A DNA stretch of 35,559 bases from DATHTC01 sp035456465 (lineage in GTDB: Bacteria; Actinomycetota; Thermoleophilia; Gaiellales; Gaiellaceae). The stretch's first letter is position 1. Every line of letters begins with the position of its first letter. Made by a program: the position numbers and the translations under genes. Below, piece by piece: positions 6,423-13,925 of this stretch. The stretch spans positions 1-35,559 of the forward strand of contig DATIDD010000011.1 in NCBI GenBank assembly GCA_035456465.1, given 5' to 3'. The notes beneath the pieces were generated by a model. It made no database searches, was not told the origin of the DNA, and saw only the letters and a program-made list of their open reading frames with translations.

Positions 6423-7880
6423 ATGCGGGCCGTGCCCGACCGCTGGAGCTCCGTGTCCGACTACGTGCGCAGCCTCGACCTCGACGCGTGGGAGGTCGGC
6501 GGCGCGGTGCGGGACGAGCTGCTCGGGATTCCGCACAAGGACACGGACTACGTCGTCCCCGGCGTCGGCCACGAGGAGCTGCGGGCGGCGCTCGCGCCCC
6601 ACGGCAAGGTCGAGGACCTCACGGTGGCCGGACGCCACGTCGGCGTTCGCCTCCGTCCGCGGGACCGGTCCGCCCGGGCGCTCGCACCGGCCGGGATCGA
6701 GTTCGCCCCGCCGCGCGTCGAGCGCTCGACCGGCCCGGGACGCCACGATTTCGAGATCGTCGCCGACGCGTCGATCCCGCTCGAGGAGGACATGCGGCGG
6801 CGCGACTTCACGGTCAACGCGATCGCGAAGCGCCTCGAGACGGGGGAGCTGCTCGACCCGCTCGGGGGGCAGGCGGACCTCGAGGCGCGCGTCCTCCGGA
6901 CGACGAGCCCAACGAGCTTCCGCGAGGATCCGCTGCGGATCGTCCGGGGCCTGCGCTTCGTCTCGCAGCTCGGGTTCACGCCGGACGAGGACACGCTGCG
7001 CCAGATGCGGGAGTGGGCGCCGCAGGTGGCGATCGTCTCCGCGGAGCGCATCGGCGGCGGCCTCGCAGCCGACGGGATGGGCGAGCTGTCGAAGCTGCTG
7101 CTGGGCGCGCACCCGGCCCGGGCGCTGCGGCTCGGGCGCGAGACGGGCGTGCTGACCGTCGTCCTGCCCGAGTACGAGGCTGCGATCGGCTTCGACCAGG
7201 GCAGCCGCTGGCACGAGCTGCCCCTCGACGAGCACCACTTCGAGGCCGTCCAGGCCGCGGCCGACGCGGGCGCACCGCTCGCCGTGCGGCTCGCGCTGCT
7301 CCTCCACGACCTGGCCAAGCCGGAGTCGGCCTGGGTGGGGGACGACGGGCGCCCGCACTACTACGCCAACCCGGCCCTCGGGAAGCGCTCGCACGAGGAG
7401 CTCGGCGCCGAGCTCGCCGACCGGGTGCTCGGGCGGCTCCGGTACCCGACGTCGCTGCGCCGCCAGGTCCGCCGGCTCGTCCGCCTGCACATGTTCTTCC
7501 CGCCGCGGATGCCCGACGAGGTCCGCGCGCGGCGCTTTCTGGCCAAGCACGGCGACGAGCTGGCGCTCGACCTGCTCGCGCACAAGGACGCCGACGTCCG
7601 CAGCAAGGGGACGAGTGCCGAGGAGGACCTCGAGCGGCTCGACGCCTTCCGCCGGCTCGTGCTCGCGGCGCGGGAGCAGCCGCACCGGCTGTCCGACCTC
7701 GCCGTCGGCGGCGACGACCTGATCGCGCTCGGCTACCGGCCCGGGCCCGCGCTCGGCCGCACGCTCGAGCGCCTGCTCCACGAGGTCGTCGGCGACCCGT
7801 CGCTGAACCGGCGCGAGTGGCTGCTCGCCGAGGCGCGTCGGCTCCGGGAGCCCGGAGGCCCCGCGGGAGGCACCCGGTGA
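6423..7880 (+). CDS. cca: CCA tRNA nucleotidyltransferase / poly(A) polymerase family, with HD domain
   Basis: A 485-residue class II nucleotidyltransferase. N-terminal head: WEVGGAVRDELLG, the catalytic DTD of HKDTDYVVPG and the RRDFTVNAIA motif. The neck helices include SFREDPLRIVRGLRFVSQLGF. A metal-dependent HD domain (HHFEAVQAA, LLLHDLAKPESA) is in the middle, and the C-terminal ~100 residues are helical tail. It adds or repairs the 3' CCA of tRNAs; the HD domain is associated with 2',3'-cyclic phosphate trimming in some relatives. A poly(A) polymerase role cannot be excluded. Start ATG 6423; an in-frame GTG lies nine bases later. The stop overlaps the pgeF-like start. Confidence 0.87.
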   Translation: MRAVPDRWSSVSDYVRSLDLDAWEVGGAVRDELLGIPHKDTDYVVPGVGHEELRAALAPHGKVEDLTVAGRHVGVRLRPRDRSARALAPAGIEFAPPRVERSTGPGRHDFEIVADASIPLEEDMRRRDFTVNAIAKRLETGELLDPLGGQADLEARVLRTTSPTSFREDPLRIVRGLRFVSQLGFTPDEDTLRQMREWAPQVAIVSAERIGGGLAADGMGELSKLLLGAHPARALRLGRETGVLTVVLPEYEAAIGFDQGSRWHELPLDEHHFEAVQAAADAGAPLAVRLALLLHDLAKPESAWVGDDGRPHYYANPALGKRSHEELGAELADRVLGRLRYPTSLRRQVRRLVRLHMFFPPRMPDEVRARRFLAKHGDELALDLLAHKDADVRSKGTSAEEDLERLDAFRRLVLAAREQPHRLSDLAVGGDDLIALGYRPGPALGRTLERLLHEVVGDPSLNRREWLLAEARRLREPGGPAGGTR

Positions 7881-7896
7881 TCAGGCACCCGGTGAT
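7868..7896 (+). repeat. 15-base tandem duplication at the cca/pgeF junction
   Basis: AGGCACCCGGTGAT occurs at 7868-7881 and again at 7883-7896, separated by one C: a perfect 15-base period. The duplication spans the cca stop and produces two possible GTG starts for the next gene. Confidence 0.85.
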
Positions 7897-8590
7897 GCGC
7901 TGGGACGTCCCCGGTCCGTACGCGGTCGGGTTCACGACGCGGGACGGAGGCGTCTCCGAAGGCGCGTTCCGCTCGCTCAACCTCGGCCTGATGACGGACG
8001 ACCGGCCCGAGCACGTCCACGAGAACCGCCGGCGTGCCGTCGTGGCGCTCGACGGGCAGCCCGACGCGCTCGCGCTGAACCGCCAGGTTCACGGCGCCGG
8101 TGTCGTCCGCGCGCGCGCGGGGAGCCGCGGCGAGCGGACGGGCGACGTGCTGTGGACGGAGGAGCGGGGGCTGCCGGTCGGCGCGCTCACGGCCGACTGC
8201 GTCCCGATCGCGCTCGTACGCGTGGCGGGCAGCCGACCGGCGCTCGCGGTCGTCCACGCCGGCTGGCGCGGCCTGCTCGCCGGCGTCGTGCCCGCGGCGG
8301 TGGCCGCGCTCGGAGGCACGGTCGCGGCCGCGGTCGGCCCCGCGATCGGCCCGTGCTGCTACGAGCTGGGCGAGGACGTCGCCGGCCCGCTGCGGGCGGC
8401 GTTCGGCCTCGGCGTCGTGCGCGACGGAAAGGGCGACCTGCCGCTCGCGGCCGAGCGCGCGCTGCGGGCGGCCGGCGTCGCGCGGGTCGACCGGCTCGGC
8501 TCGTGCACCGCGTGCGACGGCCGTTTCTTCTCCCACCGGCGCGATGCCGGCGTCACCGGGCGGCAAGGTGTTCTCGGGCTTCTCGGCTGA
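7877..8590 (+). CDS. pgeF: PgeF/YfiH/LACC1 family (DUF152) purine nucleoside or peptidoglycan-editing enzyme
   Basis: A 237-residue member of the DUF152 (polyphenol oxidase/LACC1/YfiH) family. Metal-site motifs are intact: LNRQVHGAGVV with the first His, GALTADCVPIAL with the Cys, HAGWRGLLAG with the second His, and AIGPCCYELGEDV. The C-terminus has the usual CTACDGRFFSHRRD. Relatives have been reported to act as purine nucleoside phosphorylases/adenosine deaminases, and E. coli PgeF corrects mis-incorporated Ser in peptidoglycan precursors; which applies here is not decidable. GTG 7877 overlaps the cca stop (GTGA). GTG 7892 and ATG 7895 (MRWDVPGPYAVGF) are alternatives created by the tandem duplication. 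Confidence 0.87.
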   Translation: MIRHPVMRWDVPGPYAVGFTTRDGGVSEGAFRSLNLGLMTDDRPEHVHENRRRAVVALDGQPDALALNRQVHGAGVVRARAGSRGERTGDVLWTEERGLPVGALTADCVPIALVRVAGSRPALAVVHAGWRGLLAGVVPAAVAALGGTVAAAVGPAIGPCCYELGEDVAGPLRAAFGLGVVRDGKGDLPLAAERALRAAGVARVDRLGSCTACDGRFFSHRRDAGVTGRQGVLGLLG

Positions 8591-9188
8591 CACCGTCCGC
8601 GCCAACCTCGAGCGCGTGCGCGCGGAGGTGGGGCCGGGCGTGACGATCGTGGCGGCGACGAAGTACGTCTCGGTCGCGGAGCTGCGGGTCCTCGCCGAGG
8701 CGGGCGTCGAGGTGGTCGGGGAGAACCGGGCGCAGGACCTGGCGGCCAAGCACGACGCGTACGGCAACGCGTTCCGCTGGCACTTCATCGGCCACCTCCA
8801 GTCGAACAAGGTCAAGGTCGTGAACGCCGCGTGCGAGCTCGTCCATTCGCTGTCGTCCGAGTCGGCGGCGCGGCGGCTCACGATCCCCGCGCTCGTGGAG
8901 GTCAACCTCTCGGGCGAGCCGACGAAGTCCGGGATCTCGCCGGCCGAGCTCGGGCCCTTCCTCGCCGCCGCTCCGTGCGAGGTGCGCGGGCTGATGACGA
9001 TGCCCCCGCCTGCGGGCGATCCCGAGGCGTCGCGCCCGTGGTTTCGCCGCCTGCGGGAGCTCGCGGAGGGGCACGGCCTGCGCGAGCTGTCGATGGGCAC
9101 CTCGCAGGACTACCGCGTCGCCGCCGAGGAGGGGGCGACGCTCGTCCGTGTGGGCAGCGTTCTGTACGCGGACTACCATTCCCCGTAG
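8544..9188 (+). CDS. yggS: YggS/PROSC-type PLP homeostasis protein
   Basis: A 214-residue alanine-racemase-fold protein that binds PLP and helps control vitamin B6 and amino-acid pools without known catalysis. Seen: the PLP lysine in IVAATKYVSV, VVGENRAQD, WHFIGHLQSNKVK, VNLSGEPTKSGI, RGLMTMPPP, LSMGTSQDY and VRVGSVLY. The start is uncertain: ATG 8544 overlaps the pgeF-like gene by 47 bases, while GTG 8568 (VFSGFSADTVRANLERVR) would shorten the overlap and give a more typical N-terminus. It precedes sepF, a common arrangement in Gram-positive division clusters. Confidence 0.87.
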   Translation: MPASPGGKVFSGFSADTVRANLERVRAEVGPGVTIVAATKYVSVAELRVLAEAGVEVVGENRAQDLAAKHDAYGNAFRWHFIGHLQSNKVKVVNAACELVHSLSSESAARRLTIPALVEVNLSGEPTKSGISPAELGPFLAAAPCEVRGLMTMPPPAGDPEASRPWFRRLRELAEGHGLRELSMGTSQDYRVAAEEGATLVRVGSVLYADYHSP

Positions 9189-9190
9189 CC

Positions 9191-9781
9191 ATGGGCTTCG
9201 CCGACGTCTGGAACCGCACGCTCGTCTACTTCGGGATCGCCGAGGAGGACGACGACTGGGACGAGGACGGGTACGTGACCGAGGAGGAGCTCGAGCGGAG
9301 CTACCGCGAGCGCCCGAACGTCCGCCGGCTCGCGCCGCGCCGTGCCCGCGGCCAGGACTTCGACGACTGGACCGACCCGAGCAGCGGCGACGTCTCGGCA
9401 GCCGACCGCACCCGCGAGCCGCGTCCGGCCGAGCGGCCGCGCGAGCGGCAGCAGGAGCGTCCGCGCCTGCGCAGCGTCGACGCCGTCCCGTCGAGCGCCT
9501 CCGTCCGCGTCCACCTCGTGATCCCGAGGAGCTTCAACGACGCGCAACAGGTCGCCGACAAGTTCAAGGACGGGATCCCCGTGATCCTCAACCTCCAGAG
9601 CTCCGACGCCGAGCTGTCGAAGCGGCTCATCGACTTCGCGAGCGGGCTCACCTACGCGCTCAACGGCGGCATGCAGCGCGTCGCCGACAAGGTCTTCCTG
9701 CTCACGCCGCGCAACGTCGAGGTCTCCGCCGAGGAGCGTGCGCGGATCATCGAGCGCGGCGGCTTCTTCAACCAGCTCTGA
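9191..9781 (+). CDS. sepF: Cell division protein SepF
   Basis: A 196-residue SepF, which bundles FtsZ filaments and tethers the Z-ring to the membrane. The N-terminus (MGFADVWNRTLVYFGIAEED) is the expected amphipathic membrane-binding helix. It is followed by an acidic then Arg/Pro/Gln-rich linker (about residues 20-100) and the conserved SepF core from about 105: VHLVIPRSFNDAQQVADKFK, VILNLQSSDAELSKRLIDFASGL and VADKVFLLTPRNVEV. It begins two bases after the yggS stop. A TACCAT box at 9174-9179, inside yggS, might give it an extra promoter. Confidence 0.93.
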   Translation: MGFADVWNRTLVYFGIAEEDDDWDEDGYVTEEELERSYRERPNVRRLAPRRARGQDFDDWTDPSSGDVSAADRTREPRPAERPRERQQERPRLRSVDAVPSSASVRVHLVIPRSFNDAQQVADKFKDGIPVILNLQSSDAELSKRLIDFASGLTYALNGGMQRVADKVFLLTPRNVEVSAEERARIIERGGFFNQL

Positions 9782-9824
9782 GCGCGGGCCAGGATTCGGG
9801 GCGGTGACGGCGAACCCGCCCGCG

Positions 9825-10145
9825 ATGGGCGTCACCGCCACCGCCGTGCTGGCCGATCCCGCCGTCGCGAGCGTCGGAGACTCGCTCGCGAGCTTCGTCG
9901 ACGTGTTCGTGTTCGTCTACGTGCTGCTGATCCTGGCCTACGTCCTCACCTCGTGGATCCGGCTGCCGTACTCGCCGTGGCTCAACCGCGTGCAGCGGTT
10001 CCTCTACGACGTCTGCGACCCCTACCTGCGCCTGTTCCGGCGGATCGTCCCGCAGGTCGGGCCGCTCGACCTCTCGCCGATGGTGGCGGTGATCGTCCTG
10101 CTCGTGCTGCAGGAGGTCGCCACTCGGGTGCTGACGGGGCTGTAG
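9825..10145 (+). CDS. yggT: YggT family membrane protein
   Basis: A 106-residue integral membrane protein. Two hydrophobic helices are visible, around residues 24-46 (VDVFVFVYVLLILAYVLTSW) and near the C-terminus (MVAVIVLLVLQEVATRVL). Between them is the conserved amphipathic stretch WLNRVQRFLYDVCDPYLRLFRRIVP with the typical DPYLxxFRxxxP signature. YggT proteins neighbour sepF and divIVA in many Gram-positives and may help organise membrane or division proteins; the biochemical role is unknown. ATG 9825 is preferred; GTG 9804 is in frame. Confidence 0.85.
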   Translation: MGVTATAVLADPAVASVGDSLASFVDVFVFVYVLLILAYVLTSWIRLPYSPWLNRVQRFLYDVCDPYLRLFRRIVPQVGPLDLSPMVAVIVLLVLQEVATRVLTGL

Positions 10146-10155
10146 GGAGGCGACG

Positions 10156-10623
10156 ATGGCCCTCACGCCCGTCGAGATCCGCCACGTTCGCTTCTCGCGC
10201 CGGCTGCTCGGCTACCGCCGCTCGGCCGTCGAGCAGGTGCTGCTCGACGTCGCGGACAGCTTCGAGGACGTGTGGCGCTCGCGCGCCGACCTGGCAGACC
10301 GCGTCGAGCACCTCGAGTCGGAGCTCGTCCGCTACAAGGAGCTCGAGGCGCTCCTCCGCACCACGCTCGTCTCGGCGGAGCGCACCGCCGGCGAGCTGCG
10401 CGCGCAGGCGAGGCGGGAAGCGGGGCTCGTCGTCGACGAGGCGCACGCCGAGGCGCGGGCGATCACGCGCGAGGCTGCCGGCGAGCGCGAGCGCCTCGCG
10501 CGCGAGGCCGCCCGCGTCCGCGCGCTCCTGCGCGCCGCCCTCGACGCCGTGGAGGACGCCGACGCCGGCGGCGACGGTGCCGAAGACGCGGTCGGGCCGC
10601 CCGGGCGCTGGGAAGCGGCCTGA
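10156..10623 (+). CDS. DivIVA-domain coiled-coil protein
   Basis: A 155-residue protein with the DivIVA/Wag31-type N-terminus (LTPVEIRHVRFSRRLLGYRR followed by a helix containing VLLDVADSFEDVW). A long charged coiled coil follows through about residue 130 (RADLADRVEHLESELVRYKELEALLRTTL, then Ala/Arg/Glu-rich heptads) and an acidic Gly-rich tail. DivIVA proteins mark negatively curved membranes and recruit growth or division factors. It is much shorter than mycobacterial Wag31, so it may be a paralogue. The context (sepF, yggT) supports a division role. Start ATG 10156 with Shine-Dalgarno GGGAGG about 6 bases upstream. Confidence 0.83.
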   Translation: MALTPVEIRHVRFSRRLLGYRRSAVEQVLLDVADSFEDVWRSRADLADRVEHLESELVRYKELEALLRTTLVSAERTAGELRAQARREAGLVVDEAHAEARAITREAAGERERLAREAARVRALLRAALDAVEDADAGGDGAEDAVGPPGRWEAA

Positions 10624-10659
10624 GGCGCGGCCGCGGCGGGTGGCGGCACCACGCGGCGG

Positions 10660-10665
10660 TACAGT
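10660..10665 (+). promoter_or_regulatory. -10 box for leaderless DUF167 gene
   Basis: TACAGT lies 7 bases before GTG 10673; no Shine-Dalgarno is present. Confidence 0.45.
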
Positions 10666-10672
10666 TCGGTGC

Positions 10673-10972
10673 GTGGCCACGCCCTCCGCACGGCTTCGGC
10701 TCCGGGTCGTGCCCGGGGCGAAGCGCGACACGCTCGTCGGCCGCTACGGCGAGGGCTGGAAGGTTCGCGTCGCGGCGCCGCCCGAGCGCGGTGCCGCCAA
10801 CGACGCCGTCCTCGCGCTCCTGGCGCGTACGCTGGGGGTGCCGGCGCGTGCCGTGACGCTCGTCTCGGGACACGCGACGCGTGACAAGATCGTGGAGCTG
10901 GCCGGGATCGACGCCCAGGAGCTGGAGGGGCGTCTGACCTCGGCCGAACTGGGAAAGGAACCACCGAGATGA
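10673..10972 (+). CDS. DUF167/YggU family protein
   Basis: A 99-residue member of the DUF167 (YggU) family, small alpha/beta proteins of unknown function. Core motifs: RLRLRVVPGAKRDTLVG, WKVRVAAPPERGAANDAVLALLARTLGV, VTLVSGHATRDKIVELAG. The family often sits beside yggT, as here with only the DivIVA-like gene between. The start at GTG 10673 is supported by a -10 box seven bases before it. The stop overlaps the next ATG (ATGA), and an AAAGGA sequence inside this gene serves as the ribosome binding site for that gene. Confidence 0.85.
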   Translation: MATPSARLRLRVVPGAKRDTLVGRYGEGWKVRVAAPPERGAANDAVLALLARTLGVPARAVTLVSGHATRDKIVELAGIDAQELEGRLTSAELGKEPPR

Positions 10973-11355
10973 GCACCGACCGTGAGCTGGATGTTGGGCA
11001 CTTCCGCGTGCGCCTCGAGGAGGAGCGCGCGCGTGTGCTGGAAGCGATCGAGAATCTCCGCGGGGAGAACCCGGGCTCGATCGAGGAGGAGACCGGGGAG
11101 GAGACGACGTTCGACAACCACCTCGCCGACGCCGCCACCATCACCTACGATCGGGAGCTCGAGTACACGCTCGAGGGCAGCGAGCAGACCCTGCTCGCGC
11201 GGATCGACCGGGCGCTCGAGCGCATCGACGAGGGCACCTACGGCACGTGCGAGCGTTGCGGCAAGGAGATCCCGGCCGAGCGCCTCGAGGCTCGTCCCTG
11301 GGCCGAGCTCGACATCGACTGCCAGCGCGAGCTGGAGCGGGCCGGGGCCGCGTGA
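10969..11355 (+). CDS. DksA/TraR-type zinc-finger protein
   Basis: A 128-residue DksA/TraR-like protein: a long helical N-terminal part (LEEERARVLEAIENLRGENP, a coiled-coil hairpin in DksA) and a C-terminal zinc finger YGTCERCGKEIPAERLEARP. In the family the finger has two Cys pairs; here the second pair reads ELDIDCQ, so one Cys is replaced by Asp and only three Cys remain. DksA binds the RNA polymerase secondary channel; actinobacterial relatives are often RNAP-binding regulators, but the role here is inferred. It overlaps DUF167 (ATGA) and lspA (GTGA), the usual position of small TraR-like genes directly before lspA. Confidence 0.83.
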   Translation: MSTDRELDVGHFRVRLEEERARVLEAIENLRGENPGSIEEETGEETTFDNHLADAATITYDRELEYTLEGSEQTLLARIDRALERIDEGTYGTCERCGKEIPAERLEARPWAELDIDCQRELERAGAA

Positions 11356-11966
11356 CCGAACCTGCCGCTCCGAGGCCGGCAGCGTCCGAGCCGGCGGTTC
11401 CCGACGCGCCGCGTCGGCTGGCCGACGTCCGCGTCGGATCGACGCCGAACGCGCTCGTCCCGATCTCGACGGCGCGCCGGTCGCTCGCCGCGGGGCCGCG
11501 GCAGTGGGTCGCGCTCGGCCTCGTCGCAGGCGCCGCGGTCGCCGCCGACCAGGGCACGAAGCAGCTCGTCGGACGGCGCCTGGGGCTCGGGGCGGAGACC
11601 GCCGAGGCGGGGCCGTTCTCGATCCACCACGTCCAGAACTCGGGGATCGCGTTCGGGCTCTTCCCCACGGCGACGACGTTCGTGATCCTGCTGACCGGGC
11701 TCGCGGTGGCGTGGATGCTCGTGTTCTTCGCGCGCTCGGGGGCGCGGCATCCGGTGCTGCCCGTCGGGCTCGGGCTCGTGCTCGGCGGGAGCCTCTCGAA
11801 CCTCGCCGACCGCGTCCGTCTCGGGCACGTGACCGATTTCCTGGACTTGACGTTCTGGCCGGCGTTCAACCTGGCCGACACGTTCATCGTCGTCGGCGTC
11901 GCCGTGCTGCTCGGCGCGCTCGTGATCGCCGACCGCGAGCCGCGCCGGCTGCATTCCGTTCCCTGA
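11352..11966 (+). CDS. lspA: Lipoprotein signal peptidase (signal peptidase II)
   Basis: A 204-residue LspA, the membrane aspartic peptidase that cleaves prolipoprotein signal peptides after Cys lipidation. Family motifs: AADQGTKQLV in the first helix, VQNSGIAFGLFP, and the two catalytic Asp in GGSLSNLADRV and FNLADTFIVVG. Four membrane helices are visible. About 50 residues of Pro/Ala-rich N-terminal extension precede the first helix, making it longer than the usual ~160 residues; a later start could exist but none is obviously better. GTG 11352 overlaps the preceding stop. The lipobox protein at 34335 in this window is a likely type of substrate. Confidence 0.92.
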   Translation: MTEPAAPRPAASEPAVPDAPRRLADVRVGSTPNALVPISTARRSLAAGPRQWVALGLVAGAAVAADQGTKQLVGRRLGLGAETAEAGPFSIHHVQNSGIAFGLFPTATTFVILLTGLAVAWMLVFFARSGARHPVLPVGLGLVLGGSLSNLADRVRLGHVTDFLDLTFWPAFNLADTFIVVGVAVLLGALVIADREPRRLHSVP

Positions 11967-11988
11967 GAGGCGCCCGCTGAAGGCGCGC

Positions 11989-12873
11989 GTGCCGGAGGAG
12001 GCCGCCGGGTCGCGGCTGGACCGGTACCTCGCGGAGCTTCCGGGCGTCGGCTCGCGCGCGGAGGCGGAGCGCCTGGTCGCCGACGGGCTCGTGCTCGTCG
12101 ACGGCCGACCGCGGCCGAAGAGCCACCGGCTCGCCGGAGGCGAGGAGCTCGAGCTCTCGCTGCCGGAGCGCCGCACGAGCGCGCTCGAGCCGGAAGCGAT
12201 GGAGCTGGACGTCGTCTGGGAGGACGCGCACCTGCTCGTCGTGGACAAGCCGGCGGGCCTCGTCGTTCATCCGGGCGCCGGGCATGCGACCGGAACGCTC
12301 GTGCACGGGCTGCTGGCGCTGGAGGCGGAGGGCGGGGAGGACCCCGACCGGCCCGGGATCGTCCACCGGCTCGACCGCGACACCTCGGGGCTCCTCGTCG
12401 TCGCCCGCACGGACGAGGCGCACCGCGCGCTCCAGGAGGCGATTCGGGAGCGGCGGGTCACGCGCGAGTACCTCGCGCTCGTCCGGGGGCGGCCGCGGTC
12501 GCGCAGTGGACGCGTCGAGGCGCCGATCGGGCGCGACCGGCGCGACCCGACGCGCATGTCGCTCGACACGGCGACGCCGCGGGACGCCGTCACGCACTTC
12601 GAGGTCGAGGAGCTGCTCCCGCGCCACGCCCTGCTGCGGGTGCGGCTCGAGACGGGGCGGACGCACCAGATCCGCGTCCACCTCGCCGCGATCGGGCTTC
12701 CCGTGTCGGGCGACCCCGTGTACGGCGTCGCCGGCGACCTCGGCCTGGAGCGGCAGTTCCTCCACGCCGCCCGGCTCGCCTTCGATCACCCCGTGACCGG
12801 CGAGCGCGTCGAGGCGGAGTCTCCGCTCCCGGAGGACCTCGCGGCCGCGCTCGGCGCGGCACGCGTCGAGTAG
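11989..12873 (+). CDS. rluD: RluA/RluD family 23S rRNA pseudouridine synthase
   Basis: A 294-residue pseudouridine synthase. An N-terminal S4-like RNA-binding domain (GSRLDRYLAELPGVGSRAEAERLVADGLVLVDG) is followed by the catalytic domain with LLVVDKPAGLVVHPGAGH, the catalytic Asp in GIVHRLDRDTSGLLVVARTD, and ETGRTHQIRVHLAAIGLPVSGDPVYG. The family isomerises uridines in 23S rRNA helix 69 (RluD) or related sites; the exact target is not certain. lspA followed by rluD is a widespread arrangement in Gram-positives. The start is GTG 11989, 22 bases after lspA, with no strong ribosome binding site. Confidence 0.9.
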   Translation: MPEEAAGSRLDRYLAELPGVGSRAEAERLVADGLVLVDGRPRPKSHRLAGGEELELSLPERRTSALEPEAMELDVVWEDAHLLVVDKPAGLVVHPGAGHATGTLVHGLLALEAEGGEDPDRPGIVHRLDRDTSGLLVVARTDEAHRALQEAIRERRVTREYLALVRGRPRSRSGRVEAPIGRDRRDPTRMSLDTATPRDAVTHFEVEELLPRHALLRVRLETGRTHQIRVHLAAIGLPVSGDPVYGVAGDLGLERQFLHAARLAFDHPVTGERVEAESPLPEDLAAALGAARVE

Positions 12874-12881
12874 GCGGAGCA

Positions 12882-12923
12882 CAGGGGTCGACGCTCAGGG
12901 GTCGAGGCTCGGGGGTCGGGGCT
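12882..12923. repeat. Three imperfect 14-base tandem repeats
   Basis: CAGGGGTCGACGCT, CAGGGGTCGAGGCT and CGGGGGTCGGGGCT follow one another exactly in the gap between rluD and the convergent diguanylate cyclase, with a further CAGGA running over the cyclase stop codon. No function is evident; slippage is the simplest origin. Confidence 0.8.
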
Positions 12924-13900
12924 CAGGACTTCGAGCGCTTGACCTCGTAGAGCCGCCGGTCGGCGGCCCGGAACAGGGCGTCGGCGCTCGTGCCGTCGGT
13001 GGGGAAGTGCGCCACGCCCGGGCTGATCGCGAACCCCGGGGGCAGCTCCCCCCGGGCGACCCGCTCGTCGATCGCGTCCTCGAGCCGTGCGAGCAGGTGC
13101 CCGCCCGCCTCCGGCTCGCTCTCGACGAGCGCGACCACGAACTCGTCTCCGCCCATCCGGCCGGCGAGGTCGGTGCGGCGGAGCGTCCCCTCGACGACCT
13201 CCGCCGCGACCCGGAGCACGCGGTCGCCCTCCGGATGCCCCAACGTGTCGTTCACCTCCTTGAACCGGTCGACGTCGAAGAAGACGAGCGCGAGCCCGTG
13301 GCCGTACCGCTCGGCCCGAACGAGCTCCTCCTCGAGCGCCCGCGTGAACGCCTGGTGGTTCAGCAGTCCGGTCAGGGGGTCCTGGCGTGCCCGCAACGTG
13401 AGCTCGCCGAGCGCGCGGTCGAAGTAGGCGACGACGCACTCCGCGACGAGCCCGTCGATCGTGTTGTCCAGCCGCCGCTCGAGCTCGAGCAGGTTGCCCG
13501 CGTCGAGCTCGACCGCCCGACGCGCGACGAAGCGCCAGAGCACGCGGCGCAGCAGCAGGAACTCGGTGACGATCTCCCGCGGCTCGAACCCGAGCGCCTC
13601 GCGGTTGCGGGCGTGGTCGCGCGCGAGCGCCGCGAGCGGCCCGCCCGCGCGGAGGCGGGACGGCTCCGGCTCCGCGAGCTGCCGCGCCAGCTCCACGACG
13701 AAGGTCGGGACGTCGCCGAGCTGGCCGAGACGGCCGATCCGCTGGAGTGACGGGACGGCCTCGGCGCGGAGCCCCTCCTCGACGACCTCGAGCGCGAGAT
13801 CGAAGGCACGCTCCCGGAGCTCGTCGGCCAGCTGCCCGAGTGGGTCTGCAGGCAACGCCCCCGCCGGCACGGGCGCCTCGTCCACCGGCCCCTCGTCCAC
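12923..13900 (-). CDS. Diguanylate cyclase (GGDEF) with helical N-terminal sensor-like domain
   Basis: A 325-residue protein that should make cyclic di-GMP from two GTP. The C-terminal GGDEF domain (about residue 165 onward) has DPLTGLLNHQAF, the metal Asp in LVFFDVDRFKEVNDTLGH, an intact RMGGDEFVVAL active site and an inhibitory-site RxxD (RRTD) exactly five residues upstream of GGDEF, so product feedback inhibition is predicted. The N-terminal ~160 residues are all helical, with no transmembrane segment, and resemble the RsbR-type N-terminal regions of soluble signalling proteins (LARDHARNREALGFEPREIVTEF). Input signal unknown. Start GTG 13900 with -10 box TATTCT seven bases upstream; other GTGs lie just downstream. 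Confidence 0.88.
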   Translation of the reverse strand: MDEGPVDEAPVPAGALPADPLGQLADELRERAFDLALEVVEEGLRAEAVPSLQRIGRLGQLGDVPTFVVELARQLAEPEPSRLRAGGPLAALARDHARNREALGFEPREIVTEFLLLRRVLWRFVARRAVELDAGNLLELERRLDNTIDGLVAECVVAYFDRALGELTLRARQDPLTGLLNHQAFTRALEEELVRAERYGHGLALVFFDVDRFKEVNDTLGHPEGDRVLRVAAEVVEGTLRRTDLAGRMGGDEFVVALVESEPEAGGHLLARLEDAIDERVARGELPPGFAISPGVAHFPTDGTSADALFRAADRRLYEVKRSKS

Positions 13901-13907
13901 GGGCCTC

Positions 13908-13913
13908 AGAATA
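13908..13913 (-). promoter_or_regulatory. -10 box for leaderless diguanylate cyclase gene
   Basis: Minus-strand TATTCT (13913-13908) lies 7 bases before the GTG at 13900. Confidence 0.5.
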
Positions 13914-13925
13914 GGCGGAGTCGGC

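Noticed and set aside
5304..7781. Very long minus-strand open frame (over 800 codons) antisense to the hisB-like, ridA and cca genes
   Set aside because: The composition is Arg/Pro/Ala/Gly rich with no domain; it is a mirror of the high-GC third positions of the plus-strand genes, which have clear family motifs.
4350..9020. Similar short strings around CCGCCGGGCGGCGGCATC in murA, after the hisB-like gene and in yggS, suggesting a repeat
   Set aside because: In murA and yggS they encode required family motifs (PPPGGD and MTMPPP); the resemblance is convergent GC-rich coding.
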